A DNA stretch of 47,500 nt from NCBI GenBank assembly GCA_009746045.1, contig RPFO01000605.1:1-47500 (forward strand), read 5' to 3'. Under the pieces are notes generated by a model. The model saw only the letters and a program-made list of their open reading frames with translations. It was not told where the DNA came from and searched no databases. Shown piece by piece: positions 18,117 through 30,343 of the stretch. Made by a program: the position numbers and the translations under genes. The DNA is from Mesostigma viride. Lineage: Eukaryota; Streptophyta; Mesostigmatophyceae; Mesostigmatales; Mesostigmataceae. Within the stretch, counting starts at the first letter, position 1, and every line of letters begins with the position of its first letter.

Positions 18117-19593
18117 CTCTAGCCCGTGTACAAGAAGGGCTCTGCTGCTGACCCCGGTAACTACCGGGGTGTCTGCCTCCAGAGCGCCGCGCTGAAGGTC
18201 TTCATGCGCATGATGCTGCACAGGCTCCGCGCCGCGCTGGACCCACACCTGGGTGAGTCTCAGATGGGTTTCCGTCGTGGTCGTAACACTGTCATGGCTG
18301 TGTTTGTCGCGCGCCGGTTGATGGAGGAGGTGCGTCGACTTCCCCCTGACAGTTTGCCGCTGGTCTTCATTTTTGTTGACTATATCAAGGCCTTTGACAC
18401 GGTTCTCTGGGAGGCTCTTTGGGCCATCCTAGCTCTGGATCGGGTACCACCTGCGTTTATTGCTGCCATTCGCCGTCTGTATGAGGGTTCACAGGCAGTA
18501 GTACGGACTGCGGAGGGCACCACTCCACCATTCCCCCTTCACCGGCCACGGGGTGTGGCAAGGTTGTGTCCTGTCCCCATACCTGTTCATTATTGTCGTG
18601 GATCAGGTCATGCGCCGGGCACGTGCGCGCTTTACTGCTCTTAAGGGGTTCGAGCCAGGCTTGGACATCCTTAACGTGAAAGAGCACGGCGGGGTCAGAC
18701 CTGGTTACCGCCTTGCCGATCGCCTGATTTATGCGGATGATACCACCCTCATCGAGAGCCCCGAGCACATTCAGACCTGGCTGGACTGCCTGGGCCTGGA
18801 GGCGCGGGCGGTGGGGCTGGAGATTAGTGTCAAAACTGAGGCGATGGTGATAGGAGCATCCAGTAAACCACCGCTGCCGCGCCTGCTCGACGGGACGGAG
18901 GTCCCGTTCCGCGACCGCTTCAAGCTGTTGGGGAGCTGGCTTCCTGACACCGCCGACGACGTGGACACCCGCATCGGCCTTGCCTGGGCCAAGCTCCGTT
19001 CGCTCACACCCTACTGGCGCTCGAAGGGCCTGAACGGGCACCGCAAGCGCATGCTCTTCAAGGTCCTCGTCCTCACGGTGCTCACGTATGGCGCCGAGGC
19101 GTGGACCCTCCCCCCCAAACTGGCAGCTCGGCTCGACGGCACAGTTTACAGGATGCTCCGGCAGGTCCTTAATGTAGGTTTTTCCGAGCGTCCGTCATCA
19201 GAGTCTCTGTATCATGGCATGCCTCGTGTTTCGGACGAGATTAGACAGCGTAGGATAGCATTTGTAGGACACCTTGCCCGCACCAGCCAGGTCGACACCA
19301 CCCTTGGTCTGGCCGGCCCCCAGCGGCTTGGACAGCCAGGGCGGCACATTCTGACCTGGCCTGGCCCCAAGGACATTCCCAAAAGGGTAGGGAAACCTGT
19401 CACCAACTACGTTCAGATGCTGCTGGACGACCTAGTGGTCCCAGCCCAGTTTGAGCACCGCATCCACTCTCTCTCCCGTCTTTGGACTGCCATGCAGGAC
19501 AAGACGCGGTGGAAGAAGATTGTCAAGGCGCACACGCCCGACCCTGTGGGCAAGCCACCTCCCCCCAAGCGGAGGAGGCGTTTTGATGAGTAG
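18117..19593 (+). pseudogene. LINE reverse transcriptase (ORF2 C-terminal part), 5' truncated and frame-shifted
   Basis: Begins inside the RT (PVYKKGSAADPGNYRGVCLQ) with no endonuclease domain. RT motifs in order: GFRRGRNTVMAV, motif A FIFVDYIKAFDTV (about 18365-18405), motif B GVWQGCVLSPYLF (about 18550-18590) and motif C LIYADDTTL (about 18725-18755). The thumb and C-terminal region follow, with RRIAFVGHLARTSQVDTT near 19250-19300, and it stops at 19593. One frame change near 18545-18560 separates the two halves. The AATTT tandem tail at 19706-19777 follows the stop by about 110 bp. A non-LTR retrotransposon fragment of the type that encodes a nuclear target-primed RT; not expected to be functional. 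Confidence 0.9.
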
Positions 19594-19705
19594 TGCAGTT
19601 AGGATTTTCTAGATAGAGTTAGGATAGTTCGATCACGCGGCTTCCTCCACCCCATCCATCATGAAATATGTGCTACATGACCTCGATCCCCACGGAGGCA
19701 TGTTA

Positions 19706-19777
19706 TAATTTAATTTAATTTAATTTAATTTAATTTAATTTAATTTAATTTAATTTAATTTAATTTAATTTAATTTA
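19706..19777 (+). repeat. (TTTAA)n tail of the LINE copy
   Basis: About 14 perfect pentanucleotide units directly downstream of the LINE ORF; a tandem-repeat 3' tail in place of poly(A). Confidence 0.85.
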
Positions 19778-19829
19778 GCCCGTGGGCTCATAGGGGCTAG
19801 ATGGCGAATCTAGCCGTACAGGGGCCGGG

Positions 19830-20330
19830 CTGCCACAGTTGGTTGATGACTATCAAGTCTCCGCGCTACGCGCCCCTCCAATACACCTTTGGCTTCACCT
19901 GTGGGGTCTTGCTTGGGGCGGAGATATTCCGGCCACAGGACGCGCCGCTGCTGCTGCTAGCGCTGCTGCTGCTGCTGCTGTGCGTGGATGAGGTCGTTGT
20001 CCAGCGTCCAGGGGATGTCGTGCAACTTTTTGTGACGAGAAAGGAACGACTGCTTATCCTCCCTCATTGAGGAGCTAGCTGAAGTTGAGCGCCAGGACTG
20101 GTGGGGGTGCTGCCTAGTCCCATGAATGGGGAAGGCAGTGCCGACAAAGCTTCACTTCGCCTTCAAGAACTTTCCTGGAGCTTGGGTAAGAAACCCGCTC
20201 CAGAGCTCGTCTGCAAGAGACTTTGCCGTCTCCCCCGGCTCCTGGATGAAACGACGCAGCACCGTGCGGCATTATGTTATCCACATGCCATGCTTCCAAA
20301 CGTCAAAGAAAAATTGCACACATTCGAAAT
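19830..20330 (-). pseudogene. LINE ORF1 remnant (RNA-binding protein)
   Basis: The minus strand reads EDKQSFLSRHKKLHDIPWTL, DNDLIHAQQQQQR, a stop, then QQQRRVLWPEYL. This aligns with the ORF1 at 45229-46372 (DKLAFLKCRKKL...FTLDDDLTLAQQQRRRELWPTYL). Further upstream, FHPGAGGD and LEGEVKLCRHCLPH correspond to the beginning of the same RRM-like module. Internal stops and shifts show it is dead. The Gln run (CTG repeats on the plus strand) has expanded relative to the other copy. Confidence 0.65.
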
Positions 20331-20619
20331 GCAAACATCGCATCACGTTGCAACGGGCGGCACGGATAACTGTTGGGTGATCGCATGTACATTTAATCGC
20401 GTTTTTGACGTACCAAGCTGCCCCATGGCGGATGGGTAGACGCCTCAGCAAAGCGTGGGCCGGACACACTTTTGCAAGTTACGCAAAAGCTCTATGGCGA
20501 TTTGAGAACGCTTGATGCGCCAACGAATATTCACACATGCGATTCCGCATGATAAATTTTGCCCTATTCCAACCCTACTCTTCCCCGGATCCCTTCTTTG
20601 GACACGCAAGACATGCACA

Positions 20620-20705
20620 CAGTGTAACTATTTTTCTAATGAGATTAGCATAGTACTCCGTGGTGGCATGCCCATGCGCATTCAATCACGCACGTACTTG
20701 CTTAC
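20620..20705 (-). repeat. Dispersed 85-bp repeat, copy 1
   Basis: The minus strand reads AAGTAAGCAAGTACGTG, then GCATGGGCATGCCA, GGAGTACTATGC and TAATCTCATTAGAAAAATAG. The same order occurs at 44790-44872 and 45107-45196. It probably marks the 3' end of a LINE with an (AAGT)n tail. Confidence 0.75.
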
Positions 20706-21159
20706 TTACATGCACACAAAATTCATTTCAAACTGCATGAGCTAGCGCCCGTACGTGCAGGCCAGGGCCCTAATTATTTCACATGCATCCAGACATTGTG
20801 CAGTATGGGGGTAAAAAATGCATGCACTCTCATGACTAAGTCAACAATACTTTATTGCATACATTGCATCAATCAACCTTTCAGGTTCTCCACAACAAGC
20901 CTTCTTATGCAAGTACCTAGGTGCTTCAATCCCACCATCCAGGTGGCCCGCGTGGCAAACACACTCTAAAAGCACAGAATTCCATGACAAAGAGCTCCTC
21001 AAAAGAAAAAATGGGAGATGCTGAGATGAGGCCGGGACTCCCTTCTGAGAGTAAATGGCTGGCTGGGATAGGCAGCATGATTGAAAATAAGGCACCCAGA
21101 CAAACTAACCATGGCAAATGTTCAATGCTACGCAGACTACATTCTCAGTGGGTATACTG

Positions 21160-21193
21160 TTACATGTGCCTGTGTCAAAAAGATAAAATTACA
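21160..21193 (-). terminator. Candidate TGTAA polyadenylation signals
   Basis: Two TGTAA pentamers (TTACA on the plus strand at 21160-21164 and 21189-21193), 48-81 bp past the stop at 21241. TGTAA is the usual poly(A) signal of chlorophycean algae. Confidence 0.5.
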
Positions 21194-21240
21194 TGTGCGC
21201 GATTTCATTCGCTGATCCTTTTTTTTCCCCTCACACCAAG

Positions 21241-24200
21241 CTACTGTTGGTGTGGGGACTTTTCCTGTGGTTTCACCGGTGGCAACCCTGCTGCCTCCTT
21301 TGCTCCCCCTCCCGCCAAAGTAGCTGACGGCGCGACCACCACAGCTGCCGCCGTCTGCCCTGCAGGCAACACTTCTGTCCCTGCAAGCACCCCTGCCCCA
21401 GCCGACCCCGATGCTGTCGCCGGCAACCCCCCTCGAGGTGCCACAATCACAGGCTTGCTTGCCGCCAGCTCTTTCCCGGCCCCAACCGCCACGCTGGCGC
21501 CTGATACACCCCCTCCCCCCACCACCATCCCCATCCCGGCACGCGCCGGCGACCCTGGCCGGGCATCCCCCTTCTTGGCCCTGTCCTCTCTCTTGCCCTC
21601 CCCCCCTGACCCACGGGAAGCCCCGCCCGATGCAGCAACCGCAGCAGCAGCACCAGCAGATGCCGCACTCTTGGCGCCGGCTCCAGGAGGGGGACCACGA
21701 GCCGCCGGCATGTCCCCATCACTGTCGCTATCCGAGCTACCTGAGTCTTCCGTCGGCGCGGCCTTCCTAGAGCCGCAACCTGGCGCGCCCGCCGCGGTCC
21801 CATTGCCAGCGCCCCGAGGGGACCCTGGCGCGCCGTCACCGGAGGCCAACAACCCCTGGCCCGCCATTCTATTATTAGCGCCGCCCCTGCTGGCATGCAA
21901 TCCTGCCGATGGCAGCGCCCCCCCTGGCCCACCCTTGCGCTGGTCTGCCAGGGATCCTGTCCCCGACGGGAAATATCCCTCCTTTCCCTCCCGGCCCTCC
22001 TTGCCTTCCCTGCCCTCCTTTCCTGGCTTGCCCTCCTTGCCTTCCTGGCCCTCTCGCCCCTCCTTGGCATCGCCACCACCGGAGACGGCCGGTGTGCCGC
22101 CTCTCATTGCCCCAGGCTCCCTTCCGGCCGCCGCGCCACCGCCACCTGTCCCCCCGGCATTGAGCCCGGGGGTTCGGCCCGTGCCCGGTGCTGACGCCGG
22201 CGCGGCCACTGTAGGGCCCCCGGCCCCGTATAGTGATCCCGTGGCCTCTGCAGACGCTGCGCGTTGTCCCGAGCCAGACGCGGGGGCCCCTCCTACCTCG
22301 GTGGATTTGGAGTTACCACCAGCATAAGCGTCCTTCCCAGCGAATGCATCCTTTCCTGACCCGGAGGATAGCGACGATCCCGAGGGGGGACCCGAACCAG
22401 ATCCACCCCCACCCCCCAATGCCCCCCCTCCCGTCGCTTCCTTGGGCCCCGCGGGGGCACCACCTGTCGACTCCTCCTTGACCGCCCTCCCCGCGGAAGA
22501 TCGGGGGGACCCTGGTGGCGATGGCGGACCCGATGCACCGCCCCCTCCGCCCCCGGGGGGTGGCATGCTCCCCCCCGATCGCGCGAGCTTGGCCTTGAAG
22601 TTCTGGAAGTAGTTCTTGACCTGCGCGAGGGTCTTGGCGGGGAGCGCCTCGGTGATGACGGACCAGTTGGTGCCATGCTTGCGGTAGAGCGCCATAAATA
22701 GCTCCTTCTCCTCGCTCGTCCAGCGCACACACACGCGCTTCTCCTTCTCCTTGCCACCCCCACACCCACCCAGGGGGCGCGGAGACGAGGGTGAGTCGCC
22801 GCCGCCGCCGCCGCCGCTGCCGCCGCCGCCGCTGCCGCCGCCGCCGCTGCCGCCGCCACTGGATGAGGGGGCCACGCCCCCGGAACCTCGGTAGGGGCCA
22901 CCCCCATCCCCCCCCGGGCCGACGCCCCCTCCCCCTCCGGCAGAGGAACCACTACCCATGAAACCCGACCCGGGCGGACCGCCCACCTTGCCCGTGCCGG
23001 AGCTCTGGACCAGCCGACCAGGTCCCAGGGGGCCCATGACAGTGCTGGCGCTCGCGCCCACCTTCCAGGCCGACCCCAGCACCGGCGCCGCCAGGGGGGC
23101 CGACGAGCCGCCCAGGGGGGGAGGGAGCGCCCCTGAGAAGGCACTCCCCGCGGCGGGTGTGTACCCAAACAAGGGCTGCCCCAGCGGTCCGTAGATTCCG
23201 GCTTTCGAGTCACGTTCCCTGCTGGAGGGTGCCGACGGGCCCTGCTGGGACATGCCCCCTGGTGGCGGGGGGCCGAGCCCCCGGTCACCGGAACCCTGGG
23301 CGCTACTCCCTGGCCCGCCCACCGATCCGGGTGGCGGTGGCGGCGTTGGCACGTTGAGACCCTGCGATGGGCCAGGTGGCAGCAGCGGGGCCCCCTGCCC
23401 ACCGCCCTGTGCGCCGCTGCCGCCCCCGCCCCGCCCCCGGCCCCTCCTCCACCCCCTCCTCCGCCCCCTCCTCCGCCCCCTCCTCCGCCCCCTCCTCCGC
23501 CCCCTCCTGCCTGCGCGTGCTTCCCGCGGGTCTTCCCGTAGTAGTTCTGGAAGTAGTTGCGGACCTGGGTGATCGTCTTCCCGGGCAACGCCGCCTGGAT
23601 CTCTGCCCAGTTGCGCCCGTGCTGGCGGTACTGCTGCACAAACGTGACCTTCTCGGCCAGCGTCCAGCGCGCACGGCGGTGGTACCCGCTGTCCCCCCCG
23701 CCGCCACGACCGGACGAGCCCCCCATGCCACCCGCACGCCCGCCGCCCCCGCCCCCGGGGCCACCCCCAGGGACCATCGCCGCCAATGCCGCTGCTGCCG
23801 CACGCGCCGCGAGCGTCTTCGGTCCTGGAGGTCTCCCGGGCCGTCGTCGCATGGGCGCGCCGGGGGCCCCCGGGATACCCCCGCTGCCCACCCCCGGGCC
23901 CCTGCCAGAGACCCCCATTTCCGCCCCCCCCTGCTTAGGGAACCCCCCCATCATGCCCTCGCCTCCCACACCGCCGCGACCGTTGCCTGATAAGCCCTTG
24001 GGCCCGCCCCCCCGTGGCCCGTACTTGGGGCGGTCGTACCCAGCCCCCAGGTGGCCGCCCTCCCCAGGGGTATGCCCCTCCACGTCGGACAGGTCGTCAT
24101 GGCCACCCTCCTCGTCCTCCTCGTCCTCCTCATCCATGTAGTCCTCCTCGTCCTCGTCCTCGTCCTCGTCCGAGTGGAGGCTGGAGGGGCCCATGCCCTC

Positions 24201-27200
24201 CCCCACCCTGGCCTTCTTCTTGCGGCCATCCCCAGGGTCGTGCCGGCCGGGCCCTGGGCCGTACCTGCCTTCCGCTCCTCCCATGCCACCCCGTGGTCCC
24301 ATCTCGGGGCCCCTCCCCCCACCGCCGGGGTACCCGCGCCGCGCCGGGTCCCCTCGCATCCCGCCCGCGCCCCCCTGCTCGTCCATCTCGTCCTCGTCCA
24401 AGTCCTCCTCCTCGTAGTCCTCGCCCTCGCTCTCGCCAGCTCCGCCCCGGTGCTCCGCCAGCGGGCGCTTGCTCCCATGACGATGGGGAGACGCCCCTGC
24501 CAGCTGTCCCGCGACCAAGGGGGATGCGGACCGAGGGCCGCCCCCACTCGAGTAACTCCCAACCCCACCACCCGAGGGGTCCGAATGGGAGGGAGCCCCC
24601 CCCCGAGACCACGGCTGCAGCTGCTGCTTGCTCCGGGGGGGCACCCCCCTCTCGTACCCATCATCACCGCCCCCATCATCCCCGTCATAGTCCTCGTCAC
24701 CGTCACCATCGTCATGCTCATCCTCCTCGCCGTCCCCCCTGCCACCGCTCCCCCCCTTGCCGCCCCCGCCCTCTGTGCCCGGCGGCGGCAGATTGCGGAA
24801 GTAGTTCTGGAGGAAGTCGGCGTACACGCCCGCGTCGGCCTGCGCGATCTGCTTGCAGAAGCGGGCGTCTGACTGGGCAAGCACCGTGCTGAGCCGCAGC
24901 CGCGGCCGGTGCTGACGCGCGAGGAACGCAAAGCGGGGGCGGATGCGCTTCTCCAGGGAGCAGGCCAGGGACTCTGGGTACCCGACGACCTCGCTCACAG
25001 ACCGCCCTTGCTCCTCAAGGAAGAAGCGCATCTTCGGGCGCAGGTCGCCCTCCACAGGGCGCGTCAGGATGGACGGCTGCCGCATCGCCATGCGCATGAC
25101 ATCGTCCGCGGTCATGCCGAGCGACATGAGGTAGCCGACGGCCGAGCGGATGCGGGACTCGAGAGTGAAACCGACCGTGCGCGGGTTGAGGACGACCATC
25201 TGGACCAGTTTTAATAATTCATTTATGTGTTTGTACATTTATTATTTGTGCGGGTGTGTATGGGGCACGGCGGGGGGAAACAGGTTAGCCGTGAGGTAGG
25301 TAGGTACTGGGGGGTGAAGGGAGTGGGGCGGAAGGATAACGCTCGGAAAGCAGGAGAGAAGGGGCGCGCGGGGGGGTGGAGGGGAGATTTATGAAAAAGA
25401 GTTGGGGTGAGAGCAGAAGAGATGGGGGAGGGAAGGAAGGGGAGGATACAGAGGGGGAGAGCGGAGCAGAAGGGCAAGGATAAGGGCAAGGATGGGTGGG
25501 AGTGGAAGGCGGAGGAGAAATGACTCTTAATAAGTTGGAACACAACACTTGAGCATTTATTGCCTTGCCAAGCCACAGTCAGGAGACTAGAGGATATAAC
25601 AGGGGCACTTGGGTTTACTGCCCATTACCCACTGGCTTGTGTACGAGAACACCTCTCCCAGATCCCTTCATTGCTGAATGGTTCAAAACGTTTGATAGTG
25701 CGTCCGCCCTTACCTTTGCCACGCTCTGCTTTCCAGTCCCTAGCATACCAAAAGCAAAACGGCCCTTACTACTCAGCTGAAGCCGAACTTTCTCCAATGC
25801 CACGCTCTCCTTACAACCTGAACCCTCGCTACCGACCACGCCGCCTATTTACAAATGTCTTCCTGTGTGCTATATCTCACCTTGGCCACGCTCTCCTTGC
25901 TGCCTGAACCCTCGCTACCGACCACGACTGTCTACGCATGTCTTCCTATGTGCTGTGCCTCACCTTGGCCACGCTCTCCTTGCTGCCCCCCACACGCAGC
26001 AGGTAGCCCAGCACGCTCCGCATCTTGGGCTCGTCCACGCCCTCGCCCAGGATGCGTGGGTAGCCCACGACCACGCGCGCCAGGTCCTTGTCGCTCATGC
26101 CCAGCGACTCGCGGAAGAAGGCAAAGATGGAGGACAGCTTGGCCGCCAGGTGGCGGTCGGCCCCCAGCAGCTGCGGGCGCGCCAGCAGAACTGAGGCAAG
26201 GTCTCCGTGGCTCACGCCCAGGTTGTACAGGAATGCCACATTGGCGCGCATGTGGGTGCTGCCTTGGACCAGGTCCACCAGCACCTGGTACGAGGCAACG
26301 GGGGGGGAGGACAGATGAGCGTGCATCAGCAGCGAGGCAAGGGGGGGGGCAGATGCGTGTGGGGCAGGGCGCATGTGACGAGGCAAGTGGGGGGGCAAAT
26401 GTGTGTGGGACAGGGCGGCCGGCGTAGCGGTTCCCCTTCTCCGGCTGCATGTGACGAGGCAAGCGAGGCGGGTCGCACGGGGAGGGGAACGGGGGGCCAC
26501 AGGACTTGCAAGTATTCCCAGTACAGGTACGAGGCAAACATTCCCGATACTGATCTAAGAGCTTGGTAGGAGGCAAAGAGGGGGGAGGGCACACCCGACG
26601 TGGGACGTGGGGGGCTGCAATATCAAATGTTCGCAGTGAGCTCGAAAACCGAGCCTGTAGGAGCGCTTGTAAGGCAGGCCATAAAACAACTTTGTAAGGG
26701 AGTTTTGAGGGAACTTGTGAGACTCGTCGTTTGGTTTAGGACTTGCACTCCTTGCAGTCGCCATGTTAAGGGGGGGATGCTTAAAGCAGCCCCCGCCGAG
26801 ATGCTTTTGTTGGCCGCCTGTGGCACTCTTGGGGAGCATACCCCCCGTCCCCTAGAATGAAGTAATGCTGTAGTAACCCTAATCAGTGCATAAGATTGAC
26901 AGTGTCTGATATGGTGCTTGCATGGAATGCTGAATAGAATACAGTGTCCTCACTGTCAGTGTCACGTGCTTACTCGCGTGTGCACCGCTGGAATAACAGG
27001 TGGCACGCCATGCTGACTCCACGCTTTCAACGGCACTATCACCCCCCCACAAGACGTATGCACACTCTAAACATGGGCACACTCGAAACGTGTCTTAGCG
27101 AATCCACCCCACCTCTACAGGCGTGAGCCCAATCCAAACTGCATCCCACACATCATCGCACCCGATCTTATAAGATGATTACCTAGCCTTACAAAAACTT

Positions 27201-27233
27201 TTTGGCTTCCTCAGCGCCGCCCCCCCCCCGCCC

Positions 27234-27278
<45 letters not shown>

Positions 27279-30200
27279 CACACGCACAGACACACACACA
27301 CCACACCCTGGAATCACAGCACCACCCACCTGAGGGTGCGCAAAGATGACACGGGCAAAGTCGTGGCGCGAGACGCCCCGCTGGAGCAGAAAGTCGAGGC
27401 TCATGCGCAGCTTCCCCTCCAGAGGATCCGCCAGCACGCACGCGGGCGCGCGCGGCAGCAGCTTGATCGCGTCCCCAATCACCATCCCCAGGGAGACGAA
27501 GAACAGGACGTTGTCCCACAGCCACCCCTCGACGACGCCGCGGAGAAGCGGCGGGTGGGCGGCGACCATGCGGCCCAACTGCTCGCGGCCGAGGCCCGCG
27601 GAGCCCAGCTGGTCCAGGGACATGGGCAGGCGGTCGTCCAGGGGGAGCTCCGCCATCTTGATGTCGCCGCGCACGACCTGGCCAATTTTCAGAGTGTGTG
27701 AGGGGCCGGGAGGGCGGGGGGTTGGGGGTTGGGGAAGGGTATAGCATGATGGTGGGGAGAATGAAGGTGTCTCTTGAGTCGGTGGGGCGGAAAGGGTGTA
27801 CGCGTGGGGGGGAAAGGGGGAGGTTGTGGGGTGTGTGGGTTGCTGTTGCTGTGGTGGTGGTGGTGGTGGTGGTGGTGGTGGTGGTGGTGGTGGTGGTGGT
27901 GGTGGTGGTGGTGGTGGTGGTGGTGGTGGTGGTGGTGGTGGTGGTGGTGGTGGTGGTGGTGGTGGTGGTGGTGGTGGTGGTGGTGGTGGTGGTGGTGGCG
28001 GCGGCGGCGGTGGTGGTGGTGGTGGTGGTGGTGGTGGTGGTGGTGGTAGGGGCTTGGAGGTGTCACGGTGGGGTGGGGTGGGGTGGGGTGGGGTGGGAAT
28101 GGTTTGTGTGGGCAGAGAGAGTACTGGAGGGGTTAGGGTGTTGGGGTGGCGGTGGTCGTTGTTGTTGGGTGGTGGCGGAGGCATTTGGGCGTGGAAAGGG
28201 GAGGGTGGAGGGAAGGAGAAAACAAAATAGCACAAGTGTTCACACTAGCGGCAAGAGCGAGGGGTTTGGGTGCAGCTTGGTGGCATGCGTGCGTGCGTGC
28301 TTGCTTGTGTGTGTGTGTGTGTGCGCGCACACACGTGTGTTTGTCTCAAAGCAGTTGTGTGTGTCTCAAAGCAGGAGTAAAGTTACTTTGCCCGTGGCGC
28401 TAAGGGCAAGGGCTATAAAGAAGCAACTTCAAGCATATCTGCCCCTCAGCCTCCCTGCCAGCAGGGGACCCAACAGCACGCCCACGCCCTTGTTCACGCG
28501 TGCAGACGCGCCCGCTGTACCTGCATGCCGCTCTCCTCAAGCACCTTTTACCTGTGCATACGTACGTTTTACCTGCGTTGGATGACCTTTCACCTGAGGT
28601 GAGTGAACGTTATACCATTTTCATGTGCAAACTACCTCGCTCTTTATCCAAACAAAAATCGAACTGCAGTGCACACCTGCAATATAGAGTATACATCTAA
28701 TACTGTTCTCTAGATATGTGTGTTCCTACTGTTAAAAAGGACATCAGTATGGCTTCAAGGCAAATGCTTTTTGTGAAGGGGAGACAACATGCGGGCTGCG
28801 GAAATCTGTACACCATGTCAGGGTGTTCAGGGTGTTCCGCCCGGTACACATGCTTGCCAGTCTGCGGGAAAATACTTCTCAGCCTGCCAGAAAATGATCA
28901 GCTCGGCATAGCTCCCTCTACTCCTCTAAGTGCTATCCTTCTACACTAATAGACAGTTGTCACCAAGACATGGCCACCGTGGCAGGACAGTGTCCCTTGG
29001 AAACTGGAAGGGTGACAAAAATAAGAAACTAACATGCAACAGCAGGCCGTACCAAGTACATTGCACCTGGGATGCTTGATCGGGGGCACCAAAGCAAGAT
29101 GCCCAGGGATTAACAGACACGGCAGCATATGTGATTTCTAAAGGTGTGCGTAAAACGGGCTAAGGGCGTGAGCGTGCCCGGCGGGAACCCGGGAAATATT
29201 GTTGAAGTATAAAACTTTCAACAATATACCCGATCAAATAACAACTTGTCTTTGCTTTTGAGGGAAAAAAAAGCAACACCTTGTCCTGAGATCATGAGGA
29301 AGGTTAGACTCGCCATACCGGTATAAGGCATAGTTCCGCACACACAGTGCTTTTGGCAAGACATATCAAAGGTAACCATTGGCTGAACAAGAAACAAGGA
29401 CACCATCGCCGTTGGAAATACGAGAGATGATCAAGGAAAAAATAAATGTAGACGCGCGCAAGAAAACGTCCGCGAGAACAATAGTCTAGTCATTAAAAAA
29501 TACACGCGCCAGGGTGGGTATCTAAGCGACAGCGACACATACCTTGGGCATGTCCACCATCCGCACGTGGAGAGAGCGGAGCAGCTCTACAACTGGTGTT
29601 AGCCATGTCCCCGGCCGAGATGATTTGTCGTAATATTCTTCCTCAGGAATCATGGATGCAATCTTCATCAGCTCTTCATTACTGACGGGCACCGAGCCCG
29701 CCGACGTATCCGCCTGGCCATCATCCATCATTTCACTGCTAACAATGTCCTTTCCTAAAGCGCCCGATGCCTGTGAAATATTGGCTAGATCCTGTCCCCC
29801 GTTAACATGAATTGGCAACGCTCCATTGCGCGATGACGGTTCTTGGAGGGGAACCTGGGGGAGCTTGCTAGGTTGGGAATTCGAAGCCAACTCATGCTCA
29901 GGCTGAGACTCGTTACCCGAGCTAGATTGGCCAACCCGTTGTGCTTGGGAGGGAAACAGCCCGCCTGAAGGAGCCTTCCCATCAACAACGCCAGCTGGCC
30001 GAAATGCCGAAGTGGTGGCTCCCAAAGAGGGCACAGGCATTCCAGAAAACAACCGGCTAACCGCCGGTTAATACCACCAAAGACAAGAGGCAGCGCGCCA
30101 AGTGTCTGCAAAATAAATGCCAAGTTACCATCAGGATGCTATTTCACCAAAGCGCACGGTTTTTAAAGAGCTACAAATTGTGCGCCATGACCGCGTTAGC

Positions 30201-30343
30201 TGTGCATAAATCGCGCGCCCTTCTAACCTGGCGGCCATTTTACGACAATAAAAACGTAAAATTTCCCTCTCAATCATATCAACCATACCATCCACTTGCA
30301 ATTTAGGATACCGACCGTCCAAGTCGTCCAAGTAGCAGTCCAT
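21241..30343 (-). CDS. mTERF-domain protein continued into two SANT/Myb-like domains
   Basis: Five exons with GT-AG borders: 30343-30228, 30056-29543, 27677-27330, 26284-25964, 25199-21241; about 1750 residues. Phases agree at every junction. Residues about 190-540 are an array of mTERF helices (VVELLRSLHVRMVDMPKV, QLGRMVAAHPPLLRG, FARVIFAHPQ, LASVLLARPQLLG, LARVVVGYPRILGE, VVLNPRTVGFTLESRI, MAMRQPSILTRPVEG, VSEVVGYPESLACSLEKRI). Acidic and Gly/Pro-rich linkers follow. SANT1 (RWTLAEKVTFVQQYRQHGRN to VRNYFQNYYG, about 23690-23530) is in the same uninterrupted frame. SANT2 (RWTSEEKELFMALYRKHG to VKNYFQNFKAKL, about 22735-22570) follows a frame change near 23400-23450 in a G/C-run region. The C-terminus has K/E/G repeats. 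mTERF proteins bind organellar nucleic acids, whereas SANT domains are usually nuclear. Exon 1 is the least certain. Confidence 0.82.
22795..22860. repeat. GCC/GGC trinucleotide-rich coding repeat
   Basis: CCGCCGCCGCTG-type repeats encode a Gly/Ser run just before SANT2. Confidence 0.7.
25795..25990. repeat. Three tandem copies of exon-4 end and splice donor
   Basis: A unit of about 83-86 bp containing CCACGCTCTCCTTGCTGCC and CTCACCTTGG. Copies lie at 25800, 25876-25905 and 25959-25988; the last is the real exon-4 end and donor (minus strand GTGGCCAAG|GTGAG). The middle copy keeps an intact GTGAG donor and the left copy is degraded. Confidence 0.8.
27237..27276. repeat. (AC)n microsatellite in intron 3
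   Basis: About 20 AC units, followed by an interrupted second run to about 27300. Confidence 0.9.
27853..28048. repeat. (GGT)n microsatellite in intron 2
   Basis: About 65 GGT units with a short GGC interruption near 27998-28010. It lies in the 1.86-kb intron between exons 2 and 3 of the mTERF-SANT gene. All His, Pro, Val, Trp or Gly homopolymer readings across it are artefacts. Confidence 0.95.

Larger units (their letters stand above)
20331..21240. other. Intergenic, includes 3' end region of the mTERF-SANT gene
   Basis: No coding region recognised apart from the 85-bp repeat at 20620-20705. On the minus strand, TGTAA motifs at 21189-21193 and 21160-21164 follow the stop codon of the mTERF-SANT gene. 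Confidence 0.5.

Noticed and set aside
19801-20070. Plus-strand Leu-rich ORF (LLLLALLLLLL)
   Set aside because: Antisense reading of CTG repeats within the LINE ORF1 remnant.
20921-22327. Plus-strand 468-codon Pro/Ala-rich ORF
   Set aside because: Antisense shadow of the Gly/Ala-rich C-terminus of the mTERF-SANT gene; no recognisable domain.
27689-28235. Poly-His, poly-Pro, poly-Val and poly-Gly ORFs
   Set aside because: Readings of the intronic (GGT)n microsatellite.
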